Origin: Flavobacterium pokkalii
GTDB lineage: Bacteria; Bacteroidota; Bacteroidia; Flavobacteriales; Flavobacteriaceae
Direction of reading: 5' to 3'
DNA: 64,000 nt
NCBI RefSeq assembly: GCF_014596575.1
Contig: NZ_NASZ01000001.1
Coordinates: forward strand, 1-64,000
In this document: positions 20,119 through 28,567 of the stretch, piece after piece
How the letters are laid out: each line of letters begins with the position of its first letter
Numbering within the stretch: the stretch's first letter is position 1
The notes under the pieces: generated by a model
What the model was told of the DNA's origin: nothing
The model's input: the letters and a program-made list of their open reading frames with translations, nothing else
Databases searched by the model: none
Made by a program: the position numbers and the translations under genes

Positions 20119-21138
20119 ATGAATAAAACCCATTTTATATTGCTTTTTATTTCCATTCTTTTCTTTTCCTGCAAACAGGAAATGAGCACACCGGAAAGAG
20201 TCAATGGAAAAATCAATAACATCTCGGTGATTATAGACGATTTATTATGGAATGGCGAAATTGGCGACAGCATCCGTAACAAATTTGCCTCTCCCGTTTA
20301 TGGACTGCCTCAGGAAGAACCTCTTTTTACCATTAATCAGTTTCCGGTAAAACTCATGGAAGGTTTTATGACCGAAAGCAGAAACATTATCATCATTAAA
20401 AAAGACGCTAAAGAAGACTTTAAAATCACCAAAAATCAGTTTGCCAATCCGCAAAACATCTTTCAAATTTCCGCTAAAGGAGCCAATGATATTCTTTGTC
20501 TGATTCAAAAAAATGCGCCGCAAATTATTCAAACTATCCATCAGACAGAAATCCAGGAATGTCAATATCTAAACAGAAAATCACTTTTAGATCCTAAATT
20601 CTTTAAAGACAGTTTCAACATCAAACTTGAAATGCCTGCCAATTATCAATTAATGGTTCAAAAAAAGAATTTTCTATGGTTCAAAAAAGAAATCATTAGC
20701 GGCAACACCAGTATTTTAATCTACGAAGTCCCTTTAAACACCATTAAAAACAAAACGAATAAAGTAACCGATATCATCCGAATGAGAGATTCCATAGGAA
20801 AACTTTACATTCACGGCAAAGAAGCCAACACCGATATGATTACCGAAGAAGCCTATTCGCCCTATTTTTCAAATATTGTTCTCAATCACAAAAGAGCTTA
20901 CGAAACGAAAGGAACCTGGGAATTAAAAAACGATTTTATGTCGGGACCTTTTATCAATTACGCTATCGTAGACAAGGACAATGACCGCTTATTGGTTTTA
21001 GAGGGTTTTTGTTACGCTCCTTCAAAAGAAAAAAGAGATTTAATGCTCGAACTCGAAGCAATTATAAAATCGGTGGAAATCAACAAAAAAACAGCCCAAA
21101 AATCAAAACCGAAACTTTTGGCGCTGTTTAACAATTAA
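20119..21138 (+). CDS. DUF4837-family lipoprotein
   Basis: A 339-residue lipoprotein of unknown function from a Bacteroidota family (DUF4837). The start at 20119 gives a clean lipoprotein signal, MNKTHFILLFISILFFSC (Cys18), whereas an upstream ATG at 20092 would add polar residues. Family-like features are the early VIIDDLLWNGEIGDSIR stretch and LPQEEPLFTINQFP, followed by a region repeating the same fold (NYQLMVQKKNFLWFKKE). It is transcribed toward the protease gene on the other strand; the two stops are only 23 nt apart. Function not known; envelope location inferred from the lipobox. Confidence 0.8.
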   Translation: MNKTHFILLFISILFFSCKQEMSTPERVNGKINNISVIIDDLLWNGEIGDSIRNKFASPVYGLPQEEPLFTINQFPVKLMEGFMTESRNIIIIKKDAKEDFKITKNQFANPQNIFQISAKGANDILCLIQKNAPQIIQTIHQTEIQECQYLNRKSLLDPKFFKDSFNIKLEMPANYQLMVQKKNFLWFKKEIISGNTSILIYEVPLNTIKNKTNKVTDIIRMRDSIGKLYIHGKEANTDMITEEAYSPYFSNIVLNHKRAYETKGTWELKNDFMSGPFINYAIVDKDNDRLLVLEGFCYAPSKEKRDLMLELEAIIKSVEINKKTAQKSKPKLLALFNN

Positions 21139-21161
21139 TTTTTGATAAGTAAACCGAAAAT

Positions 21162-22799
21162 TTAAAGTTTTAAAATTTTGCTGTATGTAGCGGTATCATC
21201 CAAAATACTTACCGCTTTTTTAATTTCCGAATTGGATTTCATGTAATAACTATAAAATCCTTCCTGATATTGGTAGCGTTTGATAATTTCTTCCAAAATT
21301 AAATTCTTAATTTCTTCCTGATTATTATCCAATTGACTCTCTTCACTTTTTTGAACTGCCGCCAGCATTTGCTTGTATTCATTAATAATTGCACCATCAA
21401 TTCCTTCTTTTTGAGCAATAGCCAAAGTACTCTTCAACGATTCTTCGGTTTCCGTATCAAAAGAGATTTTTTGAGCCTTTAAAAACTGTTTGAAATCCTG
21501 AAAATCAGCACTATTAAAGTTTGGAATCTGATTGCCTAAATTGGGATTTTTATAATAATACTTTGTGGCATAATTAAAAATCCCGTCATTTTTAAGTAAA
21601 GCATTTGCAATCACACTGGTTTTTGACTCCGGCATTGGCACATCAGGCAAAATTCCGCCACCGTCATAAACGGTTCGTCCTTTTCGGGTTTTAAACGAAT
21701 TATAATTGGCTTCCTGAGTTCGAACTGCCAAACCATTTTTGTCTTTGTGCGCATAATCCAAAGCCTGAATACATCTTCCGGAAGGCGTAAAATATCTGGA
21801 AATAGTTACTTTAAGCTGTGTATTATAAGTCAAATCGATAGGTTTTTGAACCAATCCTTTTCCAAAACTTCGGCTACCCACAATCACCGCGCGATCCAAA
21901 TCCTGCAAAGCACCTGATACAATTTCCGAAGCCGAAGCACTTTTATCATTCACAATAATCACCAACGGAATTTCTAAATCTACCGGATCAAAAGAGGTTT
22001 TATAAGTATTGTTGTGCTTTTCGTTAATAGATTTGGTGGTAACAATTACTTCATTTTTGGGCACGAATAAATTACAGATATTAATTGCCTCGTTCAACAA
22101 TCCACCGGGATTATTTCTCAAATCCAGAATAATTTGGCTGGCACCTTGTTTTTTGAGTTCCAACAACGCTTCTTTGGTTTCATTAGATGCTTTTCTATTA
22201 AAACGACTCAGAACGATATAACCGGTTTTGTCATCAATTTTAGCATAAAAAGGAACCGATTTAATTTCTACTTCATCCAAAATTATCTCGGTTGTATTCA
22301 TCTTTCCCTGACGCAGGAATTTAATCGCAATTTTGGTATTCTTTGCACCTTTTAAAAGTTGAGAAGCATCATCCTTAAAATCAGCAATAGCCACATCTCC
22401 TATTTGTACAATTTCGTCACCGGCTTTAAAACCGGCTTTATCAGCAGGAAAATCTTTGTAAACTTCCCGCAAGATTAATTTTCCTGATTTTTGCGTGATT
22501 AGAGCACCTATTCCGGTATATTCGCCGGTATTATTGATTTTGAATTTCAACACATCCTGCTCGTTAAAGTACACCGTATAAGGATCCAAACTCGCCAACA
22601 TGCCTTTGATGGCTGTGTCCATCAGTTCTCCCGGATTAGTTTCATCCACATAATTCATATTCAACTCTTTGAATAATGTCGTGAAAATTTCAATTTGCTT
22701 AGCTATTTCAAAGAAATCATCCTTGAAACTGGAACCAATAAATAAAAACGCCGAAGCGACTACGGGAAGAATATATCTCTTTTTGATAAAACACATCAT
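21162..22799 (-). CDS. S41-family C-terminal processing protease (CtpA/Prc-like)
   Basis: A 545-residue periplasmic serine protease that trims C-termini of envelope proteins. It has an N-terminal membrane/signal segment (about 8-22), a PDZ domain (about 95-165, YTGIGALI and ADKAGFKAGDEIVQI), and a peptidase S41 core with LDLRNNPGG. In DKSASASEIVSG the spacing to GKGLVQ predicts the Ser289/Lys314 catalytic dyad, matching the 25-residue spacing of the D1-processing protease. The start codon is 1 nt after the upstream lipoprotein gene's stop, so the two are co-transcribed, apparently with rnpA at the head. Confidence 0.93.
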   Translation of the reverse strand: MMCFIKKRYILPVVASAFLFIGSSFKDDFFEIAKQIEIFTTLFKELNMNYVDETNPGELMDTAIKGMLASLDPYTVYFNEQDVLKFKINNTGEYTGIGALITQKSGKLILREVYKDFPADKAGFKAGDEIVQIGDVAIADFKDDASQLLKGAKNTKIAIKFLRQGKMNTTEIILDEVEIKSVPFYAKIDDKTGYIVLSRFNRKASNETKEALLELKKQGASQIILDLRNNPGGLLNEAINICNLFVPKNEVIVTTKSINEKHNNTYKTSFDPVDLEIPLVIIVNDKSASASEIVSGALQDLDRAVIVGSRSFGKGLVQKPIDLTYNTQLKVTISRYFTPSGRCIQALDYAHKDKNGLAVRTQEANYNSFKTRKGRTVYDGGGILPDVPMPESKTSVIANALLKNDGIFNYATKYYYKNPNLGNQIPNFNSADFQDFKQFLKAQKISFDTETEESLKSTLAIAQKEGIDGAIINEYKQMLAAVQKSEESQLDNNQEEIKNLILEEIIKRYQYQEGFYSYYMKSNSEIKKAVSILDDTATYSKILKL

Positions 22800-22800
22800 T

Positions 22801-23640
22801 TTAAACTACTTTTTTCTTAAATCTCTTTCTAATAAAATAGCCAATAGCTCCAAAAAATATCAGAAACGGCCAAATACTAATTAAACCAACAAGAAAGCCT
22901 GAGAAACTATTAAACCCTGATTTCAAAGCATTCCAAATTTTTGAACCGTATGAAATCGTTGCACCTCCTTCATTAGCAACCGTTTTATAAAACTCAAGAG
23001 TAATAGTACTCATCGAAATTTGACTTTGCATAAATCGCAATTGTCCTTCTTTAGCTTCAATTTCTTCGCGAATAGCAGAAAGTTGAGCTTCAATTTCCAG
23101 CATTTCTGAAACTTTATTTGCTTTTTTTAAAAGTTCCAAATAGCGGGCTTCAAGTACTTTTTTGGCTTTTAATCTGGCGTCAATATCTATGTATTCTTCG
23201 GTAACATCTTGTGAAGAAATCTCTTTATTATCAAAATAAGTAACTCCTTTGGAAATGTCACTTAAAAACAAATCAAACTTTGCACTTGGAATACGAACAA
23301 CAATTTTTCTAAAAATAGATCCATAATCTTTTCCTTCCGTATCGTTCTGAATAATTGCATGATACTTTTTTACAGCTACAACCACCTGATTATAGGTTTC
23401 TTCTAAATCATTACTTTCAAACCTGATGTCTCCAGTCTTAATTATTTTTTGTTCAATAATTTCCTCAGATTTTGCAATTACAGGCTTGACGAATTTCACC
23501 TGATCCACCGGTGGTGGCGGTGTAGCTATAGCAACGGCTTCAACATCATCATTTTTAAAATTTTGTTCATTTAACCTATCCGATTTTTTACAACTAAAAA
23601 AAAAGACCAACAATAGCAAAAGCAAGAATATATTTTTCAT
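22801..23640 (-). CDS. DUF4349 lipoprotein
   Basis: A 279-residue membrane-anchored lipoprotein. The signal MKNIFLLLLLLVFFFSC places the lipid on Cys17. It then has a proline spacer (TPPPPVDQ), an alpha/beta region beginning KTGDIRFESNDLEETY, a long coiled coil (about 155-205, EYIDIDARLKAKKVLEARYL), and a C-terminal membrane helix (about 245-268) followed by the basic tail RKRFKKKVV. This is the DUF4349 architecture; function is unknown. It lies between rnpA and the S41 protease gene in one minus-strand unit. Being anchored at both ends is typical of the family. Confidence 0.88.
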   Translation of the reverse strand: MKNIFLLLLLLVFFFSCKKSDRLNEQNFKNDDVEAVAIATPPPPVDQVKFVKPVIAKSEEIIEQKIIKTGDIRFESNDLEETYNQVVVAVKKYHAIIQNDTEGKDYGSIFRKIVVRIPSAKFDLFLSDISKGVTYFDNKEISSQDVTEEYIDIDARLKAKKVLEARYLELLKKANKVSEMLEIEAQLSAIREEIEAKEGQLRFMQSQISMSTITLEFYKTVANEGGATISYGSKIWNALKSGFNSFSGFLVGLISIWPFLIFFGAIGYFIRKRFKKKVV

Positions 23641-23701
23641 AAATAATTAATTTTAAATATCATCAATTAAAAATAATGAATATTCGCATAAAAAAACAAA
23701 T

Positions 23702-24082
23702 CTATTCTGCTTTTAAATTTTGATTCACAAATTTCTCAAACAATTGAATGGTTTTGGTATTGATTTCTTCGTAAGTCAAACGCTCTTTGGTTTGATAAAA
23801 AAACATAAACGCATAAGGTTTGTCCAGATTATCCAACAAAATATGTTTGTTCAGGCGATAAGTTTCGCGAAGAATACGCTTAAAACGATTACGGTCAACG
23901 GCTTTTTTGAAGTATTTTTTAGAAACCGAAACACCCATTTTGATTTTTTCATTTTCATTCAAAGAACCGGAATGATACACTAAACGCAATGGATATTTAG
24001 AAACCGATTTGCCTTCAGAGAATAACAATCCAATGCTGATTTTACTTTTAAGTTTTTCGTTTTTTGGATAATTAAAGCTCAT
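23702..24082 (-). CDS. rnpA: Ribonuclease P protein component
   Basis: A 126-residue basic protein that assists the RNase P RNA in cutting 5' leaders from pre-tRNAs. The family signature is present: KMGVSVSKKYFKKAVDRNRF with the RNR motif at residues 64-66, followed by KRILRETYR. Length is normal. It is not beside rpmH, which is usual in Bacteroidota, but heads a unit with a lipoprotein and a protease. A TAACTTTG box lies 33 nt upstream of its ATG on the same strand. Confidence 0.95.
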   Translation of the reverse strand: MSFNYPKNEKLKSKISIGLLFSEGKSVSKYPLRLVYHSGSLNENEKIKMGVSVSKKYFKKAVDRNRFKRILRETYRLNKHILLDNLDKPYAFMFFYQTKERLTYEEINTKTIQLFEKFVNQNLKAE

Positions 24083-24114
24083 TTTTATGGTATAAGGTCA
24101 AATTTTTAAGACTA

Positions 24115-24122
24115 CAAAGTTA
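24115..24122 (-). promoter_or_regulatory. -7 box (TAACTTTG) for rnpA
   Basis: Reading the minus strand, TAACTTTG matches TAnnTTTG and lies 33 nt before the rnpA ATG. No good -33 partner is seen. Confidence 0.45.
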
Positions 24123-24181
24123 CAATTTAACCCCAAACCTATTATTATTTAGGAATTAAATAGCACTAAAAAATTATTTAC

Positions 24182-24189
24182 TACTTTTG
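24182..24189 (+). promoter_or_regulatory. -7 box (TACTTTTG) for plsC
   Basis: An exact TAnnTTTG match ends 19 nt before the plsC ATG, implying a very short leader. Together with the rnpA box it makes a compact divergent promoter region. Confidence 0.5.
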
Positions 24190-24208
24190 CAGCTAATTTT
24201 TTTTAAAA

Positions 24209-24943
24209 ATGCAAAAACTTGTTTCGTATCCCATATCGGTAATTTACTATTTGTGTTTCGGACTCACGTTAGTCATTTTTCATCCTATTCAATGGATTTG
24301 CCTGAATCTTTTTGGTTATCAGGCGCACAAAAAAAGTGTCGATTATTTGAACTTTTTTTTGCTAAAATGCACTAACTTAGTAGGAACGACTTACACCATA
24401 GAAAACCGGGAAGTAATTCCTCAGGGAGTTCCTTTGATTTTTGTAGCCAATCATCAAAGTATGTACGATATTATAGCAATGATTTGGTACTTACGTCGTT
24501 TTCATTGTAAATTTGTAAGTAAGAAAGAGTTAGGCAAAGGAATTCCAAGTGTTTCTTTCAATTTAAGACATGGCGGAGCCGCATTAATTGACAGAAAAGA
24601 TCCTAAACAAGCCATTCCTGAGATAAAAAGATTAGCTGAATATATCGAACACAACAAACGCTCGGCAGTAATTTTCCCGGAAGGCACCCGAAGCAAAACA
24701 GGAAAACCAAAAGAATTTGCCCAAACCGGTGTGAAAATATTGTGCAAAAATGCACCTTCAGCCTATATTGTTCCTGTGAGTATTAATAATTCGTGGAAAA
24801 TGGTAAAATATGGGTTTTTCCCGGTAGGTTTAGGAAATCATCTTACCTTTGCCATTCACACTCCTTTAAAAGTGAGTGATTATAGTTTTCCTGAATTAAT
24901 GGAAAAGACAGAAAGTGCAGTAGTAAAAGGAATAAAATTTTAA
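24209..24943 (+). CDS. plsC: 1-acyl-sn-glycerol-3-phosphate acyltransferase (PlsC family)
   Basis: A 244-residue acyltransferase that adds the second acyl chain to lysophosphatidic acid (or a related acceptor) at the cytoplasmic membrane. An N-terminal membrane segment (about 8-35) precedes the catalytic NHQSMYD (HX4D, His82 and Asp87) and the FPEGTR substrate motif (156-161). The next gene is an acyl-ACP desaturase 10 nt away, so acyl-chain desaturation and phospholipid acylation appear to be transcribed together. Acceptor specificity cannot be read from sequence. Confidence 0.9.
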   Translation: MQKLVSYPISVIYYLCFGLTLVIFHPIQWICLNLFGYQAHKKSVDYLNFFLLKCTNLVGTTYTIENREVIPQGVPLIFVANHQSMYDIIAMIWYLRRFHCKFVSKKELGKGIPSVSFNLRHGGAALIDRKDPKQAIPEIKRLAEYIEHNKRSAVIFPEGTRSKTGKPKEFAQTGVKILCKNAPSAYIVPVSINNSWKMVKYGFFPVGLGNHLTFAIHTPLKVSDYSFPELMEKTESAVVKGIKF

Positions 24944-24953
24944 AATATACAAA

Positions 24954-25940
24954 ATGTCTATAAAAAACATTCGATTAGAAGTTATGCAGTTTTTGGAAAA
25001 AAACGTGGCCAGCTACATGGAACAATATTTGATTCCAGTGGAACAAATATGGCAGCCATCGGACTTTTTACCAAATTCTGAAGGAGATAACTTCTTAGAA
25101 GAAGTAAAAGAATTACGCGAAATCTCTAAGGATTTACCTTATGATTTCTGGGTAGCTATGGTAGGTGATATGATTACCGAAGAGGCGCTTCCTACCTACG
25201 AAAACTGGCTAATGGAAGTAGAAGGAGTTGACAATGAAGGCCGAAACGGCTGGTCAGCCTGGGTACGTGAATGGACCGGAGAAGAAAACCGTCATGGTGA
25301 TTTATTGAACAAATACCTGTATTTATCAGGTCGTGTAAACATGCGCGAAATCGAAATGACTACCCAACATCTAATCAACGACGGATTTGATATTGGTACC
25401 GGAAGAGATCCGTATAAAAACTTTGTTTACACCAGTTTCCAGGAATTAGCGACTTATGTTTCACACAACAGAGTTTCACAATTAGCCAAAAGCTATGGCG
25501 ACAAGAAATTGTCTAAAATGTGTAAAATGATTGCCGGAGATGAAATGCGCCACCACCATGCTTACAGCCATTTTGTAAGCGAAATTTTCAAAGTAGATCC
25601 AAGCGAAATGATGTTGGCTTTCCAATACATGATGAAACAAAAAATCGTTATGCCGGCTCATTTCCTGAGAGAATCAGGACAAAAAATCAGTTCTGCATTC
25701 GAATTATTTTCAGATTCAGCGCAACGTATTGGGGTTTATACCGCCAATGACTACGTGGATATCATGCAAAAATTAATTGACAAATGGGAAATTGACAAAA
25801 TCGCTGGTTTGACTGACGAAGCCGAAAAAGCCCGTGATTACTTAATGAAATTACCTGCCCGAATGGCTAGAATTTCCGAAAGATTAGTCATTCCCAAAGA
25901 ATCTCACATCTTTAAATGGGTAGAACCGGCTAGATTGTAG
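24954..25940 (+). CDS. Ferritin-like acyl-ACP desaturase
   Basis: A 328-residue soluble di-iron desaturase that introduces a cis double bond into acyl chains carried on ACP. Iron ligands line up with the plant stearoyl-ACP desaturase pattern: Glu111-x-x-His114 in GEENRHG, Glu164 in FQELATY, and Glu197-x-x-His200 in GDEMRHHH, with TEEALPTYENW supplying the first Glu. No signal or membrane helices are seen, as expected. It follows plsC by 10 nt and is closed by a terminator. Double-bond position is not predictable here. Confidence 0.92.
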   Translation: MSIKNIRLEVMQFLEKNVASYMEQYLIPVEQIWQPSDFLPNSEGDNFLEEVKELREISKDLPYDFWVAMVGDMITEEALPTYENWLMEVEGVDNEGRNGWSAWVREWTGEENRHGDLLNKYLYLSGRVNMREIEMTTQHLINDGFDIGTGRDPYKNFVYTSFQELATYVSHNRVSQLAKSYGDKKLSKMCKMIAGDEMRHHHAYSHFVSEIFKVDPSEMMLAFQYMMKQKIVMPAHFLRESGQKISSAFELFSDSAQRIGVYTANDYVDIMQKLIDKWEIDKIAGLTDEAEKARDYLMKLPARMARISERLVIPKESHIFKWVEPARL

Positions 25941-26002
25941 ATTTCAAATTTTAGAAAACAGAATTTAGATTTTACGATTTTTAAAATTGAATTAAATAAA
26001 TT

Positions 26003-26052
26003 AAAATGTTGATTTTTGAAGTACAAAAACTTTGAAAATCAACATTTTTTTT
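26003..26052 (+). terminator. Terminator after the desaturase gene
   Basis: A perfect 14-bp stem: AAAATGTTGATTTT (26003-26016) with AAAATCAACATTTT (26035-26048), then further T's to 26052. It ends just before the HD-domain gene. Confidence 0.8.
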
Positions 26053-26063
26053 AAAACACTAAT

Positions 26064-26717
26064 ATGACCAACACTGACATCATCAGCAAAACAATCACTT
26101 TTGTAAAACAACAATTAGCAAATGCCGAAGGCGGTCACGACTGGTTTCACATTGAAAGAGTCTATAAAAACGCTTTGTTAATTGCCCGTGAAGAAAAATG
26201 TGATTTGCAAATTGTTCAGCTCGCTGCCCTACTCCATGATATTGCCGACAGCAAATTTCACAACGGTGACGAAACAATCGGACCAGAAACAGCCCGAAAC
26301 TTTTTGGAATCAAAAAATATTGCTCCGGAAACCATCAGTCATATAATTAATATCATCGAAAACATTTCGTTTAAAGGCGGAAATTTTGACAAAAACTTCC
26401 ATTCTGTCGAACTTGATATTGTTCAGGATGCTGACCGATTGGACGCCATTGGAGCCATTGGTATTGCCCGTGCTTTTAATTACGGCGGATTTAAAAACCG
26501 GGCGCTCTATGACCCTGAAATAGCACCAAATACCAATATGAGCGTCGAAGAATACAAACGCAGTCAGGCGCCAACAATTAATCATTTTTACGAAAAATTA
26601 TTGTTGTTAAAAGACAAAATGAATACGCAAACCGGAAAACAAATTGCGCAGCAAAGACATCAGTTCATGCAAAATTTCCTTTCACAATTTTATGCCGAGT
26701 GGGAAGGAGAAAAATAA
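26064..26717 (+). CDS. HD-domain phosphohydrolase
   Basis: A 217-residue cytosolic HD-superfamily protein. Metal-binding signatures are GGHDWFHIERVY (first His), LAALLHDIAD (the HD pair), and QDADRLDAIGAIG (distal Asp). This set and length match the YedJ/YpgQ-type small HD hydrolases, some of which act on nucleotides; the substrate here is unknown. It lies downstream of the desaturase terminator and upstream of another terminator, so it is probably transcribed alone. Confidence 0.88.
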   Translation: MTNTDIISKTITFVKQQLANAEGGHDWFHIERVYKNALLIAREEKCDLQIVQLAALLHDIADSKFHNGDETIGPETARNFLESKNIAPETISHIINIIENISFKGGNFDKNFHSVELDIVQDADRLDAIGAIGIARAFNYGGFKNRALYDPEIAPNTNMSVEEYKRSQAPTINHFYEKLLLLKDKMNTQTGKQIAQQRHQFMQNFLSQFYAEWEGEK

Positions 26718-26762
26718 TCAGAGCGATTTTTCTTGTGTTTTTTAACACAAACTCTGATTTTA
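26716..26762 (+). terminator. Nested hairpin terminator after the HD gene
   Basis: AATCAGAG (26716-26723) pairs with CTCTGATT (26752-26759), and an inner TTGTGTT/AACACAA stem lies between. T's follow. The left arm overlaps the HD-gene stop codon. Confidence 0.7.
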
Positions 26763-26836
26763 TAACAACAAAAACTACCTTTTAACAGATTTTTTGATGC
26801 TTTTATCATTATTAACAAATATTTATTAACGAATAC

Positions 26837-26867
26837 TTGCTAAAATAGTTTTGTCGATATAGATTTG
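26837..26867 (+). promoter_or_regulatory. Candidate promoter(s) before the efflux locus
   Basis: Two TAnnTTTG boxes lie close together: TAGTTTTG (26846-26853) and TAGATTTG (26860-26867). The second has a TTG at 26837-26839, 20 nt upstream, a good -33 spacing, but would give an almost leaderless message for the ATG at 26876. Confidence 0.45.
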
Positions 26868-26875
26868 CAGCATTG

Positions 26876-27307
26876 ATGAAAAAAGCAATAAAACATATTA
26901 CTCTTTTATGTATGCTGCTACTATTTGGCAATGGACAATTAATGGCTCATTTCCATTCAGCTAGTTTACAGGCTATTACTTCCAGTCATCACACAAATTC
27001 AGGCAAATCAGCAAACACGGAATTCATAAACTACTTCCTTAGTTTTCACATTACTTCATCTTTTCCTGAAAACGATTTATTCAAAAGAAGAGAAATCACT
27101 ACTGATAATGAAGAAGAAGACGTTGAAAACGCCTCTCCTGAAAAAAAGACAGAAAAATTAAGTTGCTATAGCATTTATTTTAAGCAACAGCCTTCGGGTA
27201 TCATTCCTACGTATAAAATCAATAATTCTTTTGCTTTACGCGAAGAATTTTGTCATTTATATACAAATAATCCACGCTACATCTTATTCGAGGTCTTTCG
27301 AATTTGA
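26876..27307 (+). CDS. Small exported protein upstream of the RND efflux genes
   Basis: A 143-residue protein with a signal peptide (MKKAIKHITLLCMLLLFGNGQLMA). The mature start is His/Ser-rich (HFHSASLQAITSSHHTNSG), followed by an acidic stretch (TTDNEEEDVENASPEKK) and two Cys residues. ATG 26876 is preferred over the TTG just before it. I do not recognise a family. It precedes the efflux adaptor gene by 155 nt and may be a leader or periplasmic accessory of that operon; the His/acidic composition would suit metal binding, but this is speculation. Confidence 0.7.
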   Translation: MKKAIKHITLLCMLLLFGNGQLMAHFHSASLQAITSSHHTNSGKSANTEFINYFLSFHITSSFPENDLFKRREITTDNEEEDVENASPEKKTEKLSCYSIYFKQQPSGIIPTYKINNSFALREEFCHLYTNNPRYILFEVFRI

Positions 27308-27462
27308 TCCCCTTTCCTCTTTTTCAGTTTTTATAAAAAACTCATTTCACCATATCCTTTGTAGTTGTTTTTAACAACAAGCAAAAGATAAGGCACAGCT
27401 GTCGTTTGTCAACCTCAGCTCAAAACGCATCATACCATACCGTCTAAAAACAAATAATTATC

Positions 27463-28545
27463 ATGAAAAAAACCTCAATTTTCATTGGTCTTATGGCCAT
27501 TCTATGCACTATTGGTTGCAATTCACACAAAGAAGAAAAAAAAGAAGAGAGGACATTCCAGGTTACTAATCCGGTAGCAATGGACACCTCAATAGTTAAA
27601 GAATACGTTTGCCAAATTCACTCTATCCGTCACATTGAATTGCGATCAATGGAGAAAGGATACCTTCAAAAAATAAATGTAGACGAAGGACAAAAGGTTA
27701 AAAAAGGACAATTAATGTTCCAAATCATGCCTAATGTGTATCAGGCCGACTTACAAAAAGCAAAAGCCGAAGGAAATGTTGCGGCCATTGAATACAAAAA
27801 CACTAAACTTTTGGCTGACAGCAAAGTAGTTTCTCCAAACGAATTAGCGCTTTCTAAAGCAAAATACGATAAAGCCAATGCCGAAATCCAATTAGCAGCA
27901 ACACATCTAGGATTTACCACTATCAGAGCTCCTTTTGACGGCGTAATGGATCATTTATTAGCCAGAGAAGGAAGTATGCTTGAAGAAGGTGAATTACTAA
28001 CTTCACTTTCTGACAACAGCAAAATGTGGGTGTATTTCAATGTTCCGGAAGCCGAATATTTAAATTACATGGAAAGTGCTAACCAAGGTAAGAAACAAAA
28101 AGTTCAGCTTTTGATGGCTAATAATCAGGTATTTGATCACACCGGTATTGTGGAAACTATTGAAGGAGAATTCAACAACGAAACCGGAAATATTGCCTTC
28201 AGAGCTACTTTCCCTAACCCAAAAGGAATTTTAAGACACGGAGAAACCGGAACAATATTAATGACCGTTCCTTTGAAAAACGTATTAATCATTCCTCAAA
28301 AAACAACTTTTGAAGTATTAGACAAGCGCTATGTTTTTGTTATTGATAAAAACGGAGTAGTCAGACAAAGAGAAATTACCATTGGAGCTACTTTAGAAAA
28401 TCTTTTTACAGTAAAAAAAGGATTAGACGTAAACGATCGCATTTTATTAGACGGATTACGATTGGTTAAAAACAATGAAAAAGTAAAATTCAAAGTTGAA
28501 AATGCACAATATGTAATGAAACATCTTGATGTTTATGCCGAGTAA
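27463..28545 (+). CDS. RND efflux periplasmic adaptor (MFP/HlyD family lipoprotein)
   Basis: A 360-residue membrane-fusion protein that links the inner-membrane pump to the outer-membrane channel. The lipoprotein signal ends CTIGC (Cys19). A lipoyl-like half motif (LQKINVDEGQKVKKGQLMF) and its partner (TTIRAPFDGVMDHLLAREG) flank an alpha-hairpin (about 90-150), followed by beta-barrel and membrane-proximal domains (GETGTILMTVP, NVLIIPQKTTFEVLD). It is the first gene of the tripartite operon, 22 nt before the pump gene. The AcrA/MexA type suggests organic substrates rather than metal ions. Confidence 0.93.
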   Translation: MKKTSIFIGLMAILCTIGCNSHKEEKKEERTFQVTNPVAMDTSIVKEYVCQIHSIRHIELRSMEKGYLQKINVDEGQKVKKGQLMFQIMPNVYQADLQKAKAEGNVAAIEYKNTKLLADSKVVSPNELALSKAKYDKANAEIQLAATHLGFTTIRAPFDGVMDHLLAREGSMLEEGELLTSLSDNSKMWVYFNVPEAEYLNYMESANQGKKQKVQLLMANNQVFDHTGIVETIEGEFNNETGNIAFRATFPNPKGILRHGETGTILMTVPLKNVLIIPQKTTFEVLDKRYVFVIDKNGVVRQREITIGATLENLFTVKKGLDVNDRILLDGLRLVKNNEKVKFKVENAQYVMKHLDVYAE

Positions 28546-28567
28546 CAACCCTTAAAAAAACAATAAA

